The notes: generated by a model not told the origin, from the sequence alone. A stretch of 64,000 bases of DNA from Euborellia annulipes (GCA_023213315.1 JAKCPI010006143.1:1-64000), one strand, 5' to 3'; shown: positions 32,166-44,610, counted from the first letter of the stretch. Program-made: numbers and translations.

Positions 32166-32310
32166 AGGCCTGGCAGGATCGGGATCATTTTGGGTTAAAA
32201 TTCGTAAATCCGATCCGGCATTTAAGATATGGATTGAAATTCGAATTCTCTCTAAGGTTCTAGAATCGGAATTAAATCCTTTTCCAAAGGGATTAGTCCA
32301 TGTATTTTTT
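32166..32310. repeat. Fragment of the GGATC-rich hAT-like element
   Basis: GGATCGGGATCATTTTGG and GATCCGGCATTTAAGATATGG resemble the interior of 14120-14800. The termini are missing. Confidence 0.4.
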
Positions 32311-32317
32311 TTTTTTA

Positions 32318-33019
32318 CTTTCTCTTACCTATGTATATATGTAATATATATATAGAGAGAAAGTATTGGTTTCATGTCAAAAATTCGATGTCGAGATTTT
32401 GATGGATCTTCACGTTTTGAGGTCCCCTGAATCCAAAAAAGTGGTTTTCGCGACATGGTCTGTCTGTGGGTGGGTGGGTGGGTGTGTGGGTGGGTGGGTG
32501 TGTGGGTGGGTGTGTGGGTGGGTGTGTGTTCAATTTTAAGCATGAAGGAATTGAGCTATGAGGTTGAAATTTTATATTTAAGTTAAACACCCCCGGGACC
32601 GGAAAAATATGCTTTTAATCAAAATCGACCAAAGAGTACTAGTACTTTACTGATTCACTTTTTCAGTTTTTTTCGATTTTCTCAAAATTTGCTCCAACGA
32701 TTTTTTTTAAAATTCAAAAATCAATTATTTTTTAGATGCTCTTTAAAATGTATATTCTCATTTTGCGATTGAAATCTTCTGAAGACCACTTTACTCTTGT
32801 ATTTCATAGGGAAGATAGGAGAAATGGTTGCCATGGTAACAAAATATAAATATTTTCCCATACTTATAAATTTTACATCTGAATTCAAATGTACCGTACT
32901 GTCGGGAACTAAATATATTTCGACACGAAAAATCTGGTGTGACAAGCACAGAACACAACTTTCGATTACCGAAGGTAAGAGAAAGTTGTGTGCTGTGCGC
33001 CAGTCACACCAGATTTTTT
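32318..33019 (+). repeat. Family A copy 6 (complete)
   Basis: P1 is at 32320-32364. A (GGGT)n/(GT)n expansion at 32466-32530 replaces the plain GT tract. The X-box-like GTTGCCATGGTAAC is at 32827-32840 and the P2 hairpin at about 32926-33019. It is followed by a GC-rich fragment (33028-33100, GGCGCCGACTTCATGGGGCC), probably another element end. Confidence 0.8.
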
Positions 33020-33209
33020 CGTCTTCATAGGCGCCGACTTCATGGGGCCCAAGGGGCTCGAGCCCCTCCAATATTAAGGGAAGAAGGGCCCCTCCCCCCC
33101 CAGAAAAAAAAGCTTCACTATCGTAAAAAGGTCAATCAATCAAGGCAAAATATTAAAACACTTAACCCGCACCCCCTGTGTCAATCTTATTTAGGCCCAC
33201 CTAATAATT

Positions 33210-33840
33210 TTTACTTTCTCTTGTCTCTATATATGTTAATAAATAAATAAATAAATAAATAAATTTATTACGACCCACTTAGAGGCACCAGTCCTCGGTG
33301 GCTAGGTCCAACAAACACAATACAAATTTAAATACAATAACAAATACAACAAAACAAAACAAAAGGAAAAAAATATATATATAGAGAGAAAGTATTGGAT
33401 TCATGTCAAAAATTCGATGTCGAGATTTTGATGGATTTACATGTTTTGAGGTCCCCTGAATCCAAAAAAGTGGTTTTCGCAACAATTGTAAGGTAAGGTA
33501 AGGTCTGTCGGTGTGTGTGTGTTCAATTTAAAGCAAGAAGGAATTGAGGTAGGAGATTAAACTTTTATTCCCCTAGAGCGTGAAAATAATAGTACATTAC
33601 TGATGAAGTTTTTCAGTTTTTTTTTCGATTTCCCCGAAATTCGCTTCAACAATTTTGATTAAAATTCAAAAATTAATTATTTTTTAGATCCTCTTTAAAA
33701 TGTATATTCTCATTTTGCCAGTGAAATTTTCTGAAGACCACTTTACTCTTGTACTTCATAGGAAAGGATAGGAGAAATGGTTGCCATGGTATCAAAATAT
33801 AAATATCTTCCTATACTTTAAATTTTACCTCTTTAATTTT
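33210..33840 (+). repeat. Family A copy 7, P1 interrupted by a LINE 3' tail
   Basis: P1 begins CTTTCTCTTGTC at 33214 and resumes at 33375. Between them (about 33236-33375) lies an (AAAT)n-flanked insertion with CAAAACAAAACAAAA. It resembles the 3' region, minus strand, of the LINE at 41.7 kb. The body carries GTTGCCATGGTATC (X-box with one change). P2 is missing because a SINE follows at 33852. Confidence 0.65.
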
Positions 33841-33851
33841 AATTTATTGGT

Positions 33852-34045
33852 GGGCCCTCGGGCTTGGGGTAGTTGGTAGTGCTCCTGCCTTGTATACCAA
33901 GGGTCGCGGGTTCGGATCTCAGGCAGTCTGATGATTTTATTTAAGCCATTTGGATACCAAATGGTTTAAATAAGAATGCCCAAATAGATGTATATTCAAA
34001 TAACGGTTATCGTCAAAAACCATTTAGCGAAAATTGCTTGGCCCA
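33852..34045 (+). mobile_element. tRNA-derived SINE, copy 3 (3' truncated)
   Basis: Head GGGCCCTCGGGCTTGGGGTAG with B-box GGTTCGGATCTC, then the internal hairpin TTAAGCCATTTGG / CCAAATGGTTTAA. The sequence ends within the TTAGCGAAAATTG region without the GTGTGAATG tail. Confidence 0.75.
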
Positions 34046-36415
34046 TTAATAGAAATTCCTTTATTTACATTTCGTTGTTATGAAGGGAACTTGTATTTTT
34101 TTTATTTTTATTTAATTCAATTTCGATCTTATTTTACAATATTTATTTAACAAGAAAAAATTTGTTTTTGTTCTTTTTTTGTCCTCTCTCTGTTTCCCTA
34201 TATATAAATAAATAATTCCAGAAAAAAAAAAACTAAGGGAGGAAATGGAAATAGATTGGAGGCTATCTAAGGTACACAGGTTGTCCGCTAAATAAAATTA
34301 AGCGTAAACAAAGTGCACAAGCGAAAGAGAGGGAGGATGGGAGGGTTAAAGCCTTTTTTCCTCCTCCTCCCTCTTCAGGGATAGATGGACCAGACAGAAA
34401 GGCCAGGCAACGTCCTTTTTACACCAAAATCTATTATATTTTATCCCAGGGTTGTTTCTTTTTTGTCTTTATATAGAAAAAAAAGTAATTTTTAAATAAA
34501 TCTGGTGTGAATAGTAGATCACAAAATAAATGAGACCAAGTCACTTACTTAATTTAATTAAAATAATGAATTTGATCGTAACTTTGGAAGTCTAAACAAA
34601 TTATGTTTTAAACATAAGTTTGTATTAAGGGGGAACGGGAGCGAAGGTGTTACGCATGTTTTTCCCGATAAGATGGCGTAGTGTGTCATAAAAAGTATGC
34701 CCAAAAATCAAGTAATTCAAAAATTTGCCAAGAGATGTCAGAATGGTAGCTAATAATATTTAATGCATTTGGTTGATTTTCATTGAACTTTTTAACAATA
34801 AATACTTTATAAATGTTATTATATATTATGTATCTTTTATAAAAGCATAAAAATATATAAATATAGGCTAATACTATATCGTCTGTTAGACTAGCCTGCC
34901 ATCTATTGCAAGAATGCTGAACTAATTTGACAGTTGGTTTTTAAATAAATCATCTAAGCTTATTTTAAAAATTTCTTAATTAATATGTGATTAATATTAA
35001 CAATGAATTCATTTTTTTTAAGGTCTTTTTCGAAAACTAAAGCCATTTAGACCCCATCCCTATTTATTTCAAATGATAAATTCATTTTTAAATTAAAAAA
35101 AAAAAAAAAATTAAATATTATTGGGACAGATTTGTTTTTTTTTTGTATTAGCTTGATAACAAAAAAATTAATTTCCTTAATTTTTTTAATGTCATTAAAA
35201 AAATTATAGCTCGATGTCCCAATAATCTCTTATGAATTTAATTCATTAAAAAAAAACCGCATTCAAAAATTAGTTTAAAAAAATGGTCCCTCGAGAGGTT
35301 TGAACTCGAGCTCTTGATTTCTTCCCTTCACATATGAATTTATGCAACGCCTTTACCATCTCGATTACTTACCTTGTTAAGAATATCATACTTTTTTTAA
35401 AGCTACTTAAATTTGATTCATATTTTTTTTTTACTTAATATGAATTTGATTTCCACAAACTGGGTATATTAAAATTCAAGTAAAAATTAAAGTTGCCTGA
35501 ATTGAGGATTAAAATTTAAGCACGAAAGTATATGAAAAACGATTGAAAAATCATATTTTTTTTTTAGAGTGTAAATAAAATACCGAATTATTATTGTAGT
35601 CATTTTTAATTTTTTTTTTGCGGCTAGTTTACAATATCTTAAATTTTAAACCACTTGTTATATAGCTACATATGCATTACAAGATAATTGTTGTTATCAG
35701 CGACTATTGCAAAAGCCACATGTGACCAAAATGTGAATTAATCGGTGAGGGACTCAGCCAGATTTAGATGAACTTTTTAATACAATATAATCAACTAGCA
35801 ACACCATTAGTTTTGAAATCCAACATCTACATAAATCAAAATTCCAAAAATAACCAATTGTGTTAAAATAATCATAATAATACAAAATCTGAGTTTTCTC
35901 GTTGAGTAAATTTCAACTCCTCCACCCTGTTAAAATGCGAATGGAAATTTTTTATCATGATAAGGGAAGTAAAATAGAGTGAGAAATAACACAAGCAGAG
36001 AATTATCTCTGTCCCTTCGTGTCTACGCTACATTCTAAGAAACGACTCGTTGCTTGTTTTTTTTTTTTTTTTTTTTTTTTTTGTCTACCTGCCCTTTCTA
36101 CGATTCTATCTAATAAATCAATTTGAATTAGACTTAATAAGTAAATTGGTTGATTCAAGGGCGTCAATTTATTGATTTTAGGAGTGAGTGAGTTGGTTTG
36201 GTTAATAACTGAGGCGTGGAATCATTTCTTATTTGTACGGCATGTTATTAGAGTGTCAGCTTTTTTTTCTGATATGCCTTTAAATTTAAAGAATAGTAGG
36301 AATCGAAAAAGGGAATAAGTGAGCGCATTTCCCTGCCTATTTATAAATTCAAATAAAAATTTCCCTAAAAGTTTCGTAATAGAGGAAAGTGGAAAATAAA
36401 CAAATATTCACTCAC
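34046..36415. other. Long intron-like stretch without exons
   Basis: AT-rich sequence with poly-A/poly-T runs (for example T22 at 36057-36082). A minus-strand tRNA-like head fragment lies at about 35283-35375 (GAGTTCAAACC B-box), and a SINE tail fragment at about 35015-35075. A P2 remnant (AAATCTGGTGTGA) is at about 34497. I see no coding segment. It is interpreted as TMTC intron or flank. Confidence 0.45.
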
Positions 36416-36605
36416 CTCGCATTCGTAAAGACACCTGGCGAGTAGAACGAGGCATGAAGCAAGTAATAAACAGGTGCACAGATTCCGAGGATCCGAGAGG
36501 CCAGAGACAAGGGGCACTGCACCCATTTGCCAGTCATGGCTTAGAGTCACAGGACAGAGGACCAGCCAGGCATTCAAGGCAGAGAGATAGAGAAATGTCA
36601 GCAAT
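36416..36605 (-). CDS. TMTC: TMTC (DUF1736) gene, one internal exon
   Basis: A splice-bounded 190-bp exon on the minus strand: acceptor TTGTTTTAG immediately before 36605, donor GTGAGTGAAT immediately after 36416. With a one-base carry-in it encodes 63 residues, beginning LLTFLYLSALNAWLVLCP and containing SHDWQMGAVPLV, LSDPRN and a hydrophobic segment LLLASCLVLLARCL. TMTC proteins are ER membrane O-mannosyltransferases acting on cadherins, with an N-terminal multi-pass domain and C-terminal TPR repeats. The pattern LNAW-L-P-TL-DW--G-IPL---D-RN is the DUF1736 signature near the end of the membrane region. It looks closest to TMTC1, but paralogue choice from 63 residues is uncertain. No other TMTC exon was found, so flanking introns exceed several kb. 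No stop or frameshift is present. Confidence 0.82.
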
Positions 36606-36687
36606 CTAAAACAACAAATTAAAAAGATACCTCATTAATAAATCATTCTAAAATTAAGCGAAATTAAGAAACGCTGCATTCCCTCCA

Positions 36688-36909
36688 CTCAGGCTTTTTT
36701 CTCATTCACACAGTCTTTTCGGCAACTTAGGCCATTTAAGACTTTTAACTATACTCGTATGTTTAATATTGGGGGTCCAGGCATTTCTATTTAAGTCATT
36801 TGGTATCCAAATGGCTTAAATAAAATCATCGGACTGCCTGGGGTCCGAACCCGCGACTTTTAGTATACGAGGTTAGCACGCTAACCCCTACACCAAGCCC
36901 CGAGGGCTC
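36688..36909 (-). mobile_element. tRNA-derived SINE, copy 4
   Basis: On the minus strand: head ending at 36909 (GGGGCTTGGTGTAGG), B-box GGTTCGGACCCC, internal hairpin AAGCCATTTGG / CCAAATGACTT, tail GACTGTGTGAATGAG. Poly-A is absent. It sits only about 80 bp upstream of the TMTC exon's splice acceptor. Confidence 0.75.
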
Positions 36910-37504
36910 CTGAAAAAATATTTATTAATTTATTCAAATTAATTTTATTTATTATATACAAAAATGACGTTATTTATTTATTTTTTTTAAAGAAAAGAGA
37001 TAAAATTTAAAATTAAATTTTTTATTGATAAACGATAACATGAATCAACGATTTATTTATTTATTTATTATTTTTCAATAAAACTACCCTTAGATCTTAT
37101 CTCAAAAGATAATAACGAGTTTGAGAGAGATGGGGGTGGTGGGGAGGGGTGATAACGGAAAAGGGTGGGGGGTACTGGGGAGGGAGGGTTGGTTTTTCAT
37201 TTTCTACTGAAATCACTCCCCATAAAAGGCGCGGCTAAAGTCCATAAAAAGTGCACACGAAAGAGTAATAAATTGATTTGAAGGGATTACAATAAAACCA
37301 GAGAAGGAGAGAATGTGGAAGAGAGAGAGAGAGAGAGAGGGGGGGGGAGAGAGAGAGCTTAACAACTCCACAGTGGAACGTGCCTATTGCTCACAACCAG
37401 CAGATTTCGCTCAAATATATTATACTACTATTATAATCAATACGCAATCAATACAGTATTGACAATTGAACATAAGGCGGCTATTATTTATATTTAGTTT
37501 ATAA
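36910..37504. other. Gene-free stretch with purine-rich tracts
   Basis: G-rich run at 37130-37190, (GA)n at 37321-37340 and again to 37357. It is intronic or intergenic; no exon is seen. Confidence 0.45.
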
Positions 37505-38168
37505 AAAAAAAAATAAAAATCTGGCGTGCTGGTAGCACAGTACACAACTTTCTCTTACCTTTGCAAAGAGAAAGTTGTGTTCTATGCTTGTAACACCAGA
37601 TTTTTTTTGTGTCGAGATATATTTAATTTCAGCCGATATATTAGAATTCACGTAGTAAAATTTATAAACATGAGAAAATATTAATATTTTGTTACCTTGG
37701 AAACCATTTCTCATATCTTTCCTATGAAGTACAAGAGTAAAGTGTGGTTCAAAAAATTTTCAGTACAAAATGAGAATATATTATACATTTTAAAGAGAAT
37801 CTAAAAAATAATTGATTTTTGAATTTTAATCAAAATCGTTGAAGCAAATTTGGAGAAAATCGGAAAAAATTGAAAAAGTACATCAGTAAAGTATTGGTAC
37901 TTTTTGGCCAATTTTGATTAAAAGTTTATTTTCCCGCCTTAGGGAGGAGACTAATTTAAATATAAAATTTCAACCTTGTAGCTCAATTCCTTCGTGCTTT
38001 AAATTGAACACACAGACAGACAGACCATGTCGAGAAAACCATTTTTTTTGGATTCAGGGGACCTCAAAACATGTATATCCATCAAAATCTCGACATCGAA
38101 ATTTTGACATGAAACCAATACTTTCTCTATAGGCCTATATATTAAAACATATAGGTAAGAGAAAGTAA
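37505..38168 (-). repeat. Family A copy 8, minus strand (complete)
   Basis: P2 is at 37515-37607, the degenerate X-box GTTACCTTGGAAACC near 37691, and P1 closes at about 38118-38168. The GT tract is short here. It is immediately followed by a SINE. Confidence 0.75.
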
Positions 38169-38220
38169 AAACTGACGTGAACATTGAAAAAAAAAAGAAG
38201 ATAATTTTATTTTTTAAGAG

Positions 38221-38484
38221 GTTCTCGGGCTTGGTGTAGTTGGTAGCTCGCCTGCCTTGTATACCAAGGGTCGAGGGATTGGATCCCAGGTAGTCCGACG
38301 ATTTTATTTAAGCCATTTGGATATCAAATAAATAATAATGCCTGGACCCTCAAAAGATATATTTACAAATAACGAATATCGTTTAAAGTCTTAAATGGCC
38401 TAAGTTGACGAAAAGACTGTGTGTAAATGATGATGATGTGTGTGTGAATGGGAAAAAAGTGTTAAAAAAAAAAAAAAAAAAAAA
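38221..38484 (+). mobile_element. tRNA-derived SINE, copy 5
   Basis: Head TTCTCGGGCTTGGTGTAG with B-box-like GATTGGATCCC, the internal hairpin region disrupted, a GTGTGTGAATGG tail and a poly-A of about 22 nt (38463-38484). Confidence 0.75.
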
Positions 38485-38599
38485 TTAAAGAGATAGATTC
38501 CATTTAAGAAACAGGTACTTGTACAGTCGGGACTTGATTTGGTTGAGTGTGAAGCCATGAGCTTGGTCATCCAACCAAATTACGTAAATTAATCATCTT

Positions 38600-38758
38600 T
38601 TTACTTTCTCTTACCTATGTATATATGTAATATATATATAGAGAGAAAGTATTGGATTCATGTCAAAAATTCGATGTCGAGATTTTGATGGATCTTCACG
38701 TTTTGAGGTCCCCTGAATCCAAAAAAGTGGTTTTCGCGACATGGTCTGTCTGTGTGTG

Positions 38759-38797
<39 letters not shown>

Positions 38798-39291
38798 CAA
38801 TTTTAAGCATGAAGGAATTGAGCTACGAGGTTGAAATTTTATATTTAAGTTAAACACCTCCCGGGACCGGAAAAATAAGCTTTTAATCAAAATCGGCCAA
38901 AGAGTACTAGTACTTTACTGATGTACTTTTTCAGTTTTTTTCGATTTTCTCAAAATTTGCTCCAACGATTTTTTTTTAAATTCAAAAATCAATTATTTTT
39001 TAGATGCTCTTTCAAATGTATATTCTCATTTTGCAATTGAAATCTTCTGAAGACCACTTTACTCTTGTATTTCATAGGGAAGATAGGAGAAATGGTTGCC
39101 ATGGTATCAAAATATAAATATTTTCCCATACTTATAAATTTTACATCTTGAATTCAATTGTACCCTACTGTCGGAAACTAAATACATGTCGACACAAAAA
39201 ATCTGGTGTGACAAGCACAGTACACAACTTTCGATTACCGAAGGTAAGAGAAAGTTGTGTGCTGTGCGCCAGTCACACCAGATTTTTTTTA
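38600..39291 (+). repeat. Family A copy 9 (complete)
   Basis: P1 is at 38601-38649 and (GT)n at 38753-38796, the longest GT tract in the family. An X-box with one change (GTTGCCATGGTATC) is near 39094. P2 is at 39196-39291. Confidence 0.8.
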
Positions 39292-39574
39292 ATGCAACTG
39301 AAGGGGTCTTTTAGGACAACACTTCCGACGGCTAAGCAATTCGGTTGCCTAAGCTCAAGGCACCACTCACGGGTGTTAGCTATTATTTTGATTTAATTAG
39401 AAAATAAAAATATAAATTAAGAAAGGACATGACATTAAAGTGTGGCCTCAGTCGGCTTAATAGTCTATTTGATAGACGGATTTATGAAATAAAGTAGACA
39501 TTTTTCAAGTTTGGTTCACAGATATTATCAGGCTAAAACTATTATTCTGTTTATTTTTATGTAAATCCTTACCT

Positions 39575-40048
39575 ATTTTTACTTTCTCTTACCTATATGT
39601 ATATGTTAATATACATATACAGTATATATAGAGAGAAAGACAAAAATTCGATCTCGATATTTTGACGGATATACACGTTTTGTGGTCCAAAAAAGTGGTT
39701 TTCGCGACATGGTCTGTCTGCCTGTGTGTGTTTAATTTAAAGCATGAAGGAATTGAGCTAGAAGGTTGAAATTTTATATTTAAGTTAGGTACCCACCTAG
39801 GGCGTAAAAATGAGCTTTTAATCAAAATCGGCCAAAAAGTACTAGAACTTTATTGATGTAGTTTTTCAGTTTTATTCGATTTTCTCAAAATTCGCTCGAA
39901 CGATTTTGTTTAAAATTCAAAAATCAATTATTTTTTAGATGCTCTTTCAAATGTATATTCTCATTTTGCCATTGAAATCTTCTGAAGACCTCTTTACTCT
40001 TGTACTTCATAGGAAAGATGGGAGAAATGGTTGCAATGGTAACAAAAT
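39575..40048 (+). repeat. Family A copy 10 (lacks P2)
   Basis: P1 contains an extra TATACAGTATATA insertion. The body is complete to GTTGCAATGGTAAC near 40033, then stops. Confidence 0.7.
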
Positions 40049-40445
40049 TTTAAAATAGAATCACCGGATTATCAAAATAAAAAATTAAAAAAATTATTTT
40101 TTAGTAATCCTGGATTAGATTATCCCTGGATCGGTCATCTTAAGATATGTTTTTTGAAACGAAGTCATTGGCTTGTTAATTAGCTTTCGTATGACGCTTG
40201 GTAATAAATTTATTTAAAAAAAAAAACTAATTATTTTAATTGCCTAATTAAGTTATTTTTAATTTAATTAAAAATCACAAAGTTAAATTAAAGAAAAAAA
40301 AAATTTAATTAATTGAATGATTAAAAGCTTGTAACAAATTTGATAGAGAATATTTAAAAATATTGCATAATCAAAATTCATTTGCTCTTTTCTTTTATTA
40401 GCACGGGGACTTGTGTTAATAAATTTTATATAGCCTGATACCTTA

Positions 40446-40489
40446 TAAAAAAATCTCGTCATCGAAATTTTGACATGAATGCAATACTT

Positions 40490-40559
<70 letters not shown>

Positions 40560-40570
40560 TAAAAGAAAGA
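40446..40570 (-). repeat. Family A fragment with expanded P1
   Basis: CTCGTCATCGAAATTTTGAC ... is followed by (CT)n and (AT)n expansions at 40488-40556 inside P1, then AGGTAAAAGAAAG. Only the P1-proximal 120 bp remains. Confidence 0.6.
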
Positions 40571-40734
40571 AAATTTGCTTATTATTTAGAATTTGACCTC
40601 ATTTAGGTTTGAAGAGAATACAGAAATACATTTGTAGATAGATCAATTTAATTATAAGGACCGTCGGCCAAAAAATAAATACTTTTGAGTATTATCCGTT
40701 TATTTGTAAATATTTCGACCCCAGTGATATATCA

Positions 40735-41113
40735 TGTTAAAATTTAAAATAAACAAATGGGCGTTAAAAAATAATGTAGAAACAATCAGCGTTAAAAAAA
40801 ATGTTATTCTCTAAACAAAGTTTTAACAGCGACGTTAACATGTTGCTTTTATTTCAAAGCTATCAAAATCATTAACTTACTTTTTAGGTTAAGGACGCCA
40901 TGTTTATTTTAAACACGACGTTAAAATATTAAAGGCACCCCCTAGACATGGCCGGACATGGCTTCAATTTTTAACATTATTTACTAAATGTTAACGCTTT
41001 GGCTTTAAATTTTGTTTACAAAATAGGCAAGGACGTTATTTCGCATTTTTTAACGCTGATTGTTTTTACATTACTTTTTAACACCCAATTGTTTATTTTT
41101 AAATTTTAACGCC
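40735..41113. mobile_element. GTTAA-rich MITE, copy 1
   Basis: Long inverted arms (AAATGGGCGTTAAAAAATAA ... and complement TTATTTTT..., AACACCCAATTG) surround a centre with many GTTAAC/CGTTAA units. A second copy is nested at 43861-44300. No ORF is present. Confidence 0.6.
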
Positions 41114-41398
41114 TATTTTTAGAGAATAGACCTGGATTTGATTTACATCAGTAGAAATCATGATATACCTTTCATTGGAAGCCATTTACTTAATATTTTT
41201 GTCTCATATATATATTGCATATTTTAATTATTATATTATATGGCATTTTTACTGCATAAAAATCCGGGCTTTAATTATAATAAATGGCTAGGCAAGGAGC
41301 TCGCCGAAGTCGGGCTGCTCGGATAGTACCGTAATTTATAAAATAAAAATTCCTTTCAAGTTTCTTGCTTATTATTGTATTAAAATTTTCTCATTTTC

Positions 41399-41587
41399 TT
41401 GAAATTAACTAGAGAAGGCAAAGATAGAGGTTCTCAAGAGGAGGGAGGTGCTGGTGCATCGGCCAAGAAGAGAGAGCCGAGAGCCTGGAAGAGAGGCAAC
41501 CCATTCAGCAGCAAAGTTGCCAAGCCGACGGGTCATTGCTTATGCATAAGGCGGCATCTATTTACATGGGAATATTATCGAATTTAA
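41399..41587 (+). other. Unrecognised GC-richer open frame
   Basis: A 62-codon frame (MKLTREGKDRGSQEEG ...) in a GC-richer patch between AT-rich flanks. I do not recognise it in any frame or strand. There are no convincing splice sites. It could be decayed transposon coding sequence. Confidence 0.2.
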
Positions 41588-41678
41588 AAACACCCTCCTG
41601 GCCTTCGCTTCGTTTGCTACAATTTTATATTATCTTAACAGATAGGAAAAAAAAATCAATCTATTAAAGAGAATTTTC

Positions 41679-41681
<3 letters not shown>

Positions 41682-41735
<54 letters not shown>

Positions 41736-42572
41736 TGTGCCCGTTTAGCTACCCCGCCATTGGGCTAAAATTGTTTACAAAATATATACTTATCAAATTA
41801 ATATAACAAAACAAAACAAAACATTACAATATAAAGGCAACATGAATAACAATATAAAAACAAGCCGAAAACAAAGTCAGTACAATATATATAATATAGA
41901 CAAAATAAAAAAAAATAAAAATAAAAATAAAAAAAAAAGGACGATTAGTATAAATAACATTAGTATAAAACAAAATTAATATGAATAATATTTGTAAAAG
42001 AACATAATATGAATAACACTCATATAAATAAACACTGATATCAATAACATTAGTATAACAAAAAACATTAATAGGAATAACATTGATAAAAAAAAGACAA
42101 TATGAATAACACTTTACAAAGAATGATCAGAGTGTTGGTTATATGACAAGCTTTGTGTTGTGAAAGAATAATGCAGTAGCTCTGACTATGGCTTCATCTG
42201 TGTTTTTTAAAATGGCTGAGAAGGAAGGAGGATCTCGAAAATGGGGCTGAATATTTTGGTAGAATTCTTTACGTTGGCTGGCATAAAGCGGGCATCTTAA
42301 TAGGAGGTGCTCTGGGCTGTCCATTGCCGCTCCACAGTTACATTTGGGAGAGATGGCTAAGGAAAATCTGTATAGGTGAAATTGCCTGCAACTATGGTTA
42401 ATTCTGAGCCTATTAAATATTATTATGTCCTTTCTGCTAAGATTTGGGGTGTCTTTAAACCATGGCGGTGAAGGGATCGGTTTTATTTGGTACAAAAAAT
42501 GACCTTTTGTGAGTGCAGTGTAACTCCAATTATTTGTCCAGTCTGTTTCATATTCGTATTTTTTAGTTAAAA
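41682..42572 (-). pseudogene. LINE 3' end with RNase H-associated tail, 5'-truncated
   Basis: A minus-strand frame (42139-42606) encodes, after a fused family A segment, a peptide with FNRLRINHSCRQFHLYRF, CNCG, SPEHLLLRCPLY and RKEFY. The CxCG...EHLLLxCP pattern follows the RNase H domain in I/R1/jockey-type LINE ORF2 proteins. A stop ends it at 42139. The 3' UTR (about 41740-42135) is A-rich on the minus strand with repeated CAAAACAAAA and ATTAATATGAATAACA units. Poly-A is the T-run of about 50 nt at 41682-41733. The 5' break at about 42573 joins family A copy 11. Only the last 145 or so residues remain, so it is non-functional. Confidence 0.8.
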
Positions 42573-42576
42573 ATAA

Positions 42577-43380
42577 AAAATCTGGTGTAACTGTTGCACA
42601 GCACACAACTTTCTCGTACCTTCAGTTGTGTTCTTTGCTTGTCACACCAGATTTTTTTATGTCGACATATATTTAGTTTCCGCCGATATATTAGAATTCA
42701 AGATGTGGAAGATGTGGGAAAATATTTATATTTTGTTACCATGACAACCATTTCTCCTATCTTCTCTATGAAGTACAAGAGTAAAGTGGTCCTCAGAAGA
42801 TTTCAATGGTAAAATGAGAATATATATTTTAAAGAGCATCTAAAAAATAATTGATTTATGAATTTTAATCAAAATCGTTGGAGAGAATTTTAAGAAAATC
42901 GAAAAATACTGAAAAAGTACATCAGTAAAATACTAGTACTCTTTGGCCGATTTTGATTAAAAGCTTATTTTCACGCCCTAGGGGGGTGCCTAACTTAAAT
43001 GTAAAATTTCAACCTCCTAGCTCAATTCCTTTGTAGTGGCTCGCTTAATGTTTGTGTTTTATGTTTTGATTTTGATAACGACAGTTGTCATATGAATTTT
43101 TGTTTGTCAATTAAAAGATTATTCAATAAAAACATTCTGACAAAACATATCGTAAATTGAACTCATTTCTAATATTCTTCAATAGTTATACCTTCAGGCT
43201 TAAAATTTAACACACACAGACACGCCCACATACAGACCATGTCGCGAAAAGCACTTTTTCGAACTCTCAGGGACCTCAAAACGTGTATATCCATCAAAAT
43301 CTCGACATCGAATTTTTGACATGAAACCAATACTTTCTCTCTCTATATATTAACATATATAGAGGTACGAGAAAGTAAAA
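42577..43380 (-). repeat. Family A copy 11, minus strand
   Basis: A shortened P2 is at 42577-42655, X-box-like GTTACCATGACAAC at 42735-42748, and P1 at about 43335-43378. About 160 bp of unrelated sequence (43032-43195) interrupts the body. Confidence 0.7.
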
Positions 43381-43656
43381 AAGATTATTAATCTTCGGTG
43401 CAACGTCACGCTAATTTGGCATTACATATAATTATGCAAATTCATGTTACTTGTATGCGAAATTGAATAGCTGCTGTTGCTAAAAGACCATACTCTATTT
43501 AATGAAATTCCACTATCGAGCATATATGAGTTGGATGCGGGGGGAGCGGTATGTAGAAGAAGCCAACCACAGTACACCCTGAGCAATGCCGTTATTACGA
43601 TATTATAGCCACCAACTTGCTAGAAATTTCATTTCAAACACCAACAGAAATAAATA
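43381..43656. other. Short anonymous stretch
   Basis: Nothing recognisable is visible here. Confidence 0.35.
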
Positions 43657-44544
43657 CACTGCGCGTCAAAAAAAAAAACGTAACGCTTTGTTCCTTCTTT
43701 AGAAGACCTGTTCTAATCAATATCTTAGATATTTCTAAGAAAATTTAACACAAATACATATCATTTTAATAAATAATTACAATTTAAATCAAACAAAGAC
43801 AAAAATGTCGGCATTTTTTTATTAACGTAAGATTTCTTAAAATAATCTTACTCAAAAGGTATTGAACAAAGGTGTTAAAAAATCAATGTCATGTCTAGGG
43901 AGTGCCTTTAATATTTTAACGCCGTATTTAATGCATAAAAATGGCGTCTTTAACCTAAAAAGTAAGGTTATGATTATGACAGCTTTGAAATAAATGTTAA
44001 CCTCGCTGTTAAAACTTTGTTTAGAGAATAGTATTTTTTTACGCTGATGTGTCAGATAGGCCTACTAGATTGAAAATAACAAATCAAGTTAGTAATTAAC
44101 ATATTCAAGAAGTCATTGAGGGGTCTAAAAACACAAAGAAGCACAAAACATAGCTATCTTCATATGAATCGGTAACACCTGGTGCTAAAAAATAAAATAT
44201 TAACGTCGAGAATAGCATTTTTTAACGCTAATGTTATTGCTTTACTTTTTAACACCCATTTGTTGATGTTAAATTTTAACGTTAGTGTATAGAGAATAGA
44301 CCTGATGAAAGATTAATTTTAAAATTTTAGAAATATGGCGTTAATAAAAACAAAAACAATTTCGACATTTTTGTCTTTGTTTGATTTAAATTGTAATTAT
44401 TTATTAAATTGATATGTATTTGTGTTAAATTTACTTAGAAATGTATAAGATATTTCATAAAATAAATTAGAGTATCATTTGGGTAGATTGGAGCAGGTCT
44501 TTTTAAGAAGAAACCAAAGTGTTAAGTTTTTTTGACGCGCATTG
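43657..44544. mobile_element. Tc1/mariner-like MITE with long TIRs, hosting another MITE
   Basis: The ends CACTGCGCGTCAAAAAA and, inverted, CAATGCGCGTCAAAAAAA are flanked by TA on both sides. The arms stay complementary for roughly 180 bp (for example TTTGATTTAAATTGTAATTA). The centre (about 43861-44300) is a second copy of the GTTAA-rich MITE. No transposase frame was found. Confidence 0.7.
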
Positions 44545-44554
44545 TATAAATTCA

Positions 44555-44610
44555 GATTAAACCCAAAACGGACTTGAACTCTGCCTGGGCCATCAAATGT
44601 TTGAAGTAAT
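44555..44610 (-). repeat. tRNA-like B-box fragment
   Basis: The minus strand reads GGCAGAGTTCAAGTCCG, a B-box-type sequence, probably a SINE head remnant. No tail is seen. Confidence 0.3.

Noticed and set aside
41682..41733. T-run of about 50 nt as an assembly artefact
   Set aside because: It sits exactly at the 3' end of a minus-strand LINE and is best read as its poly-A tail, although its exact length may be unreliable.
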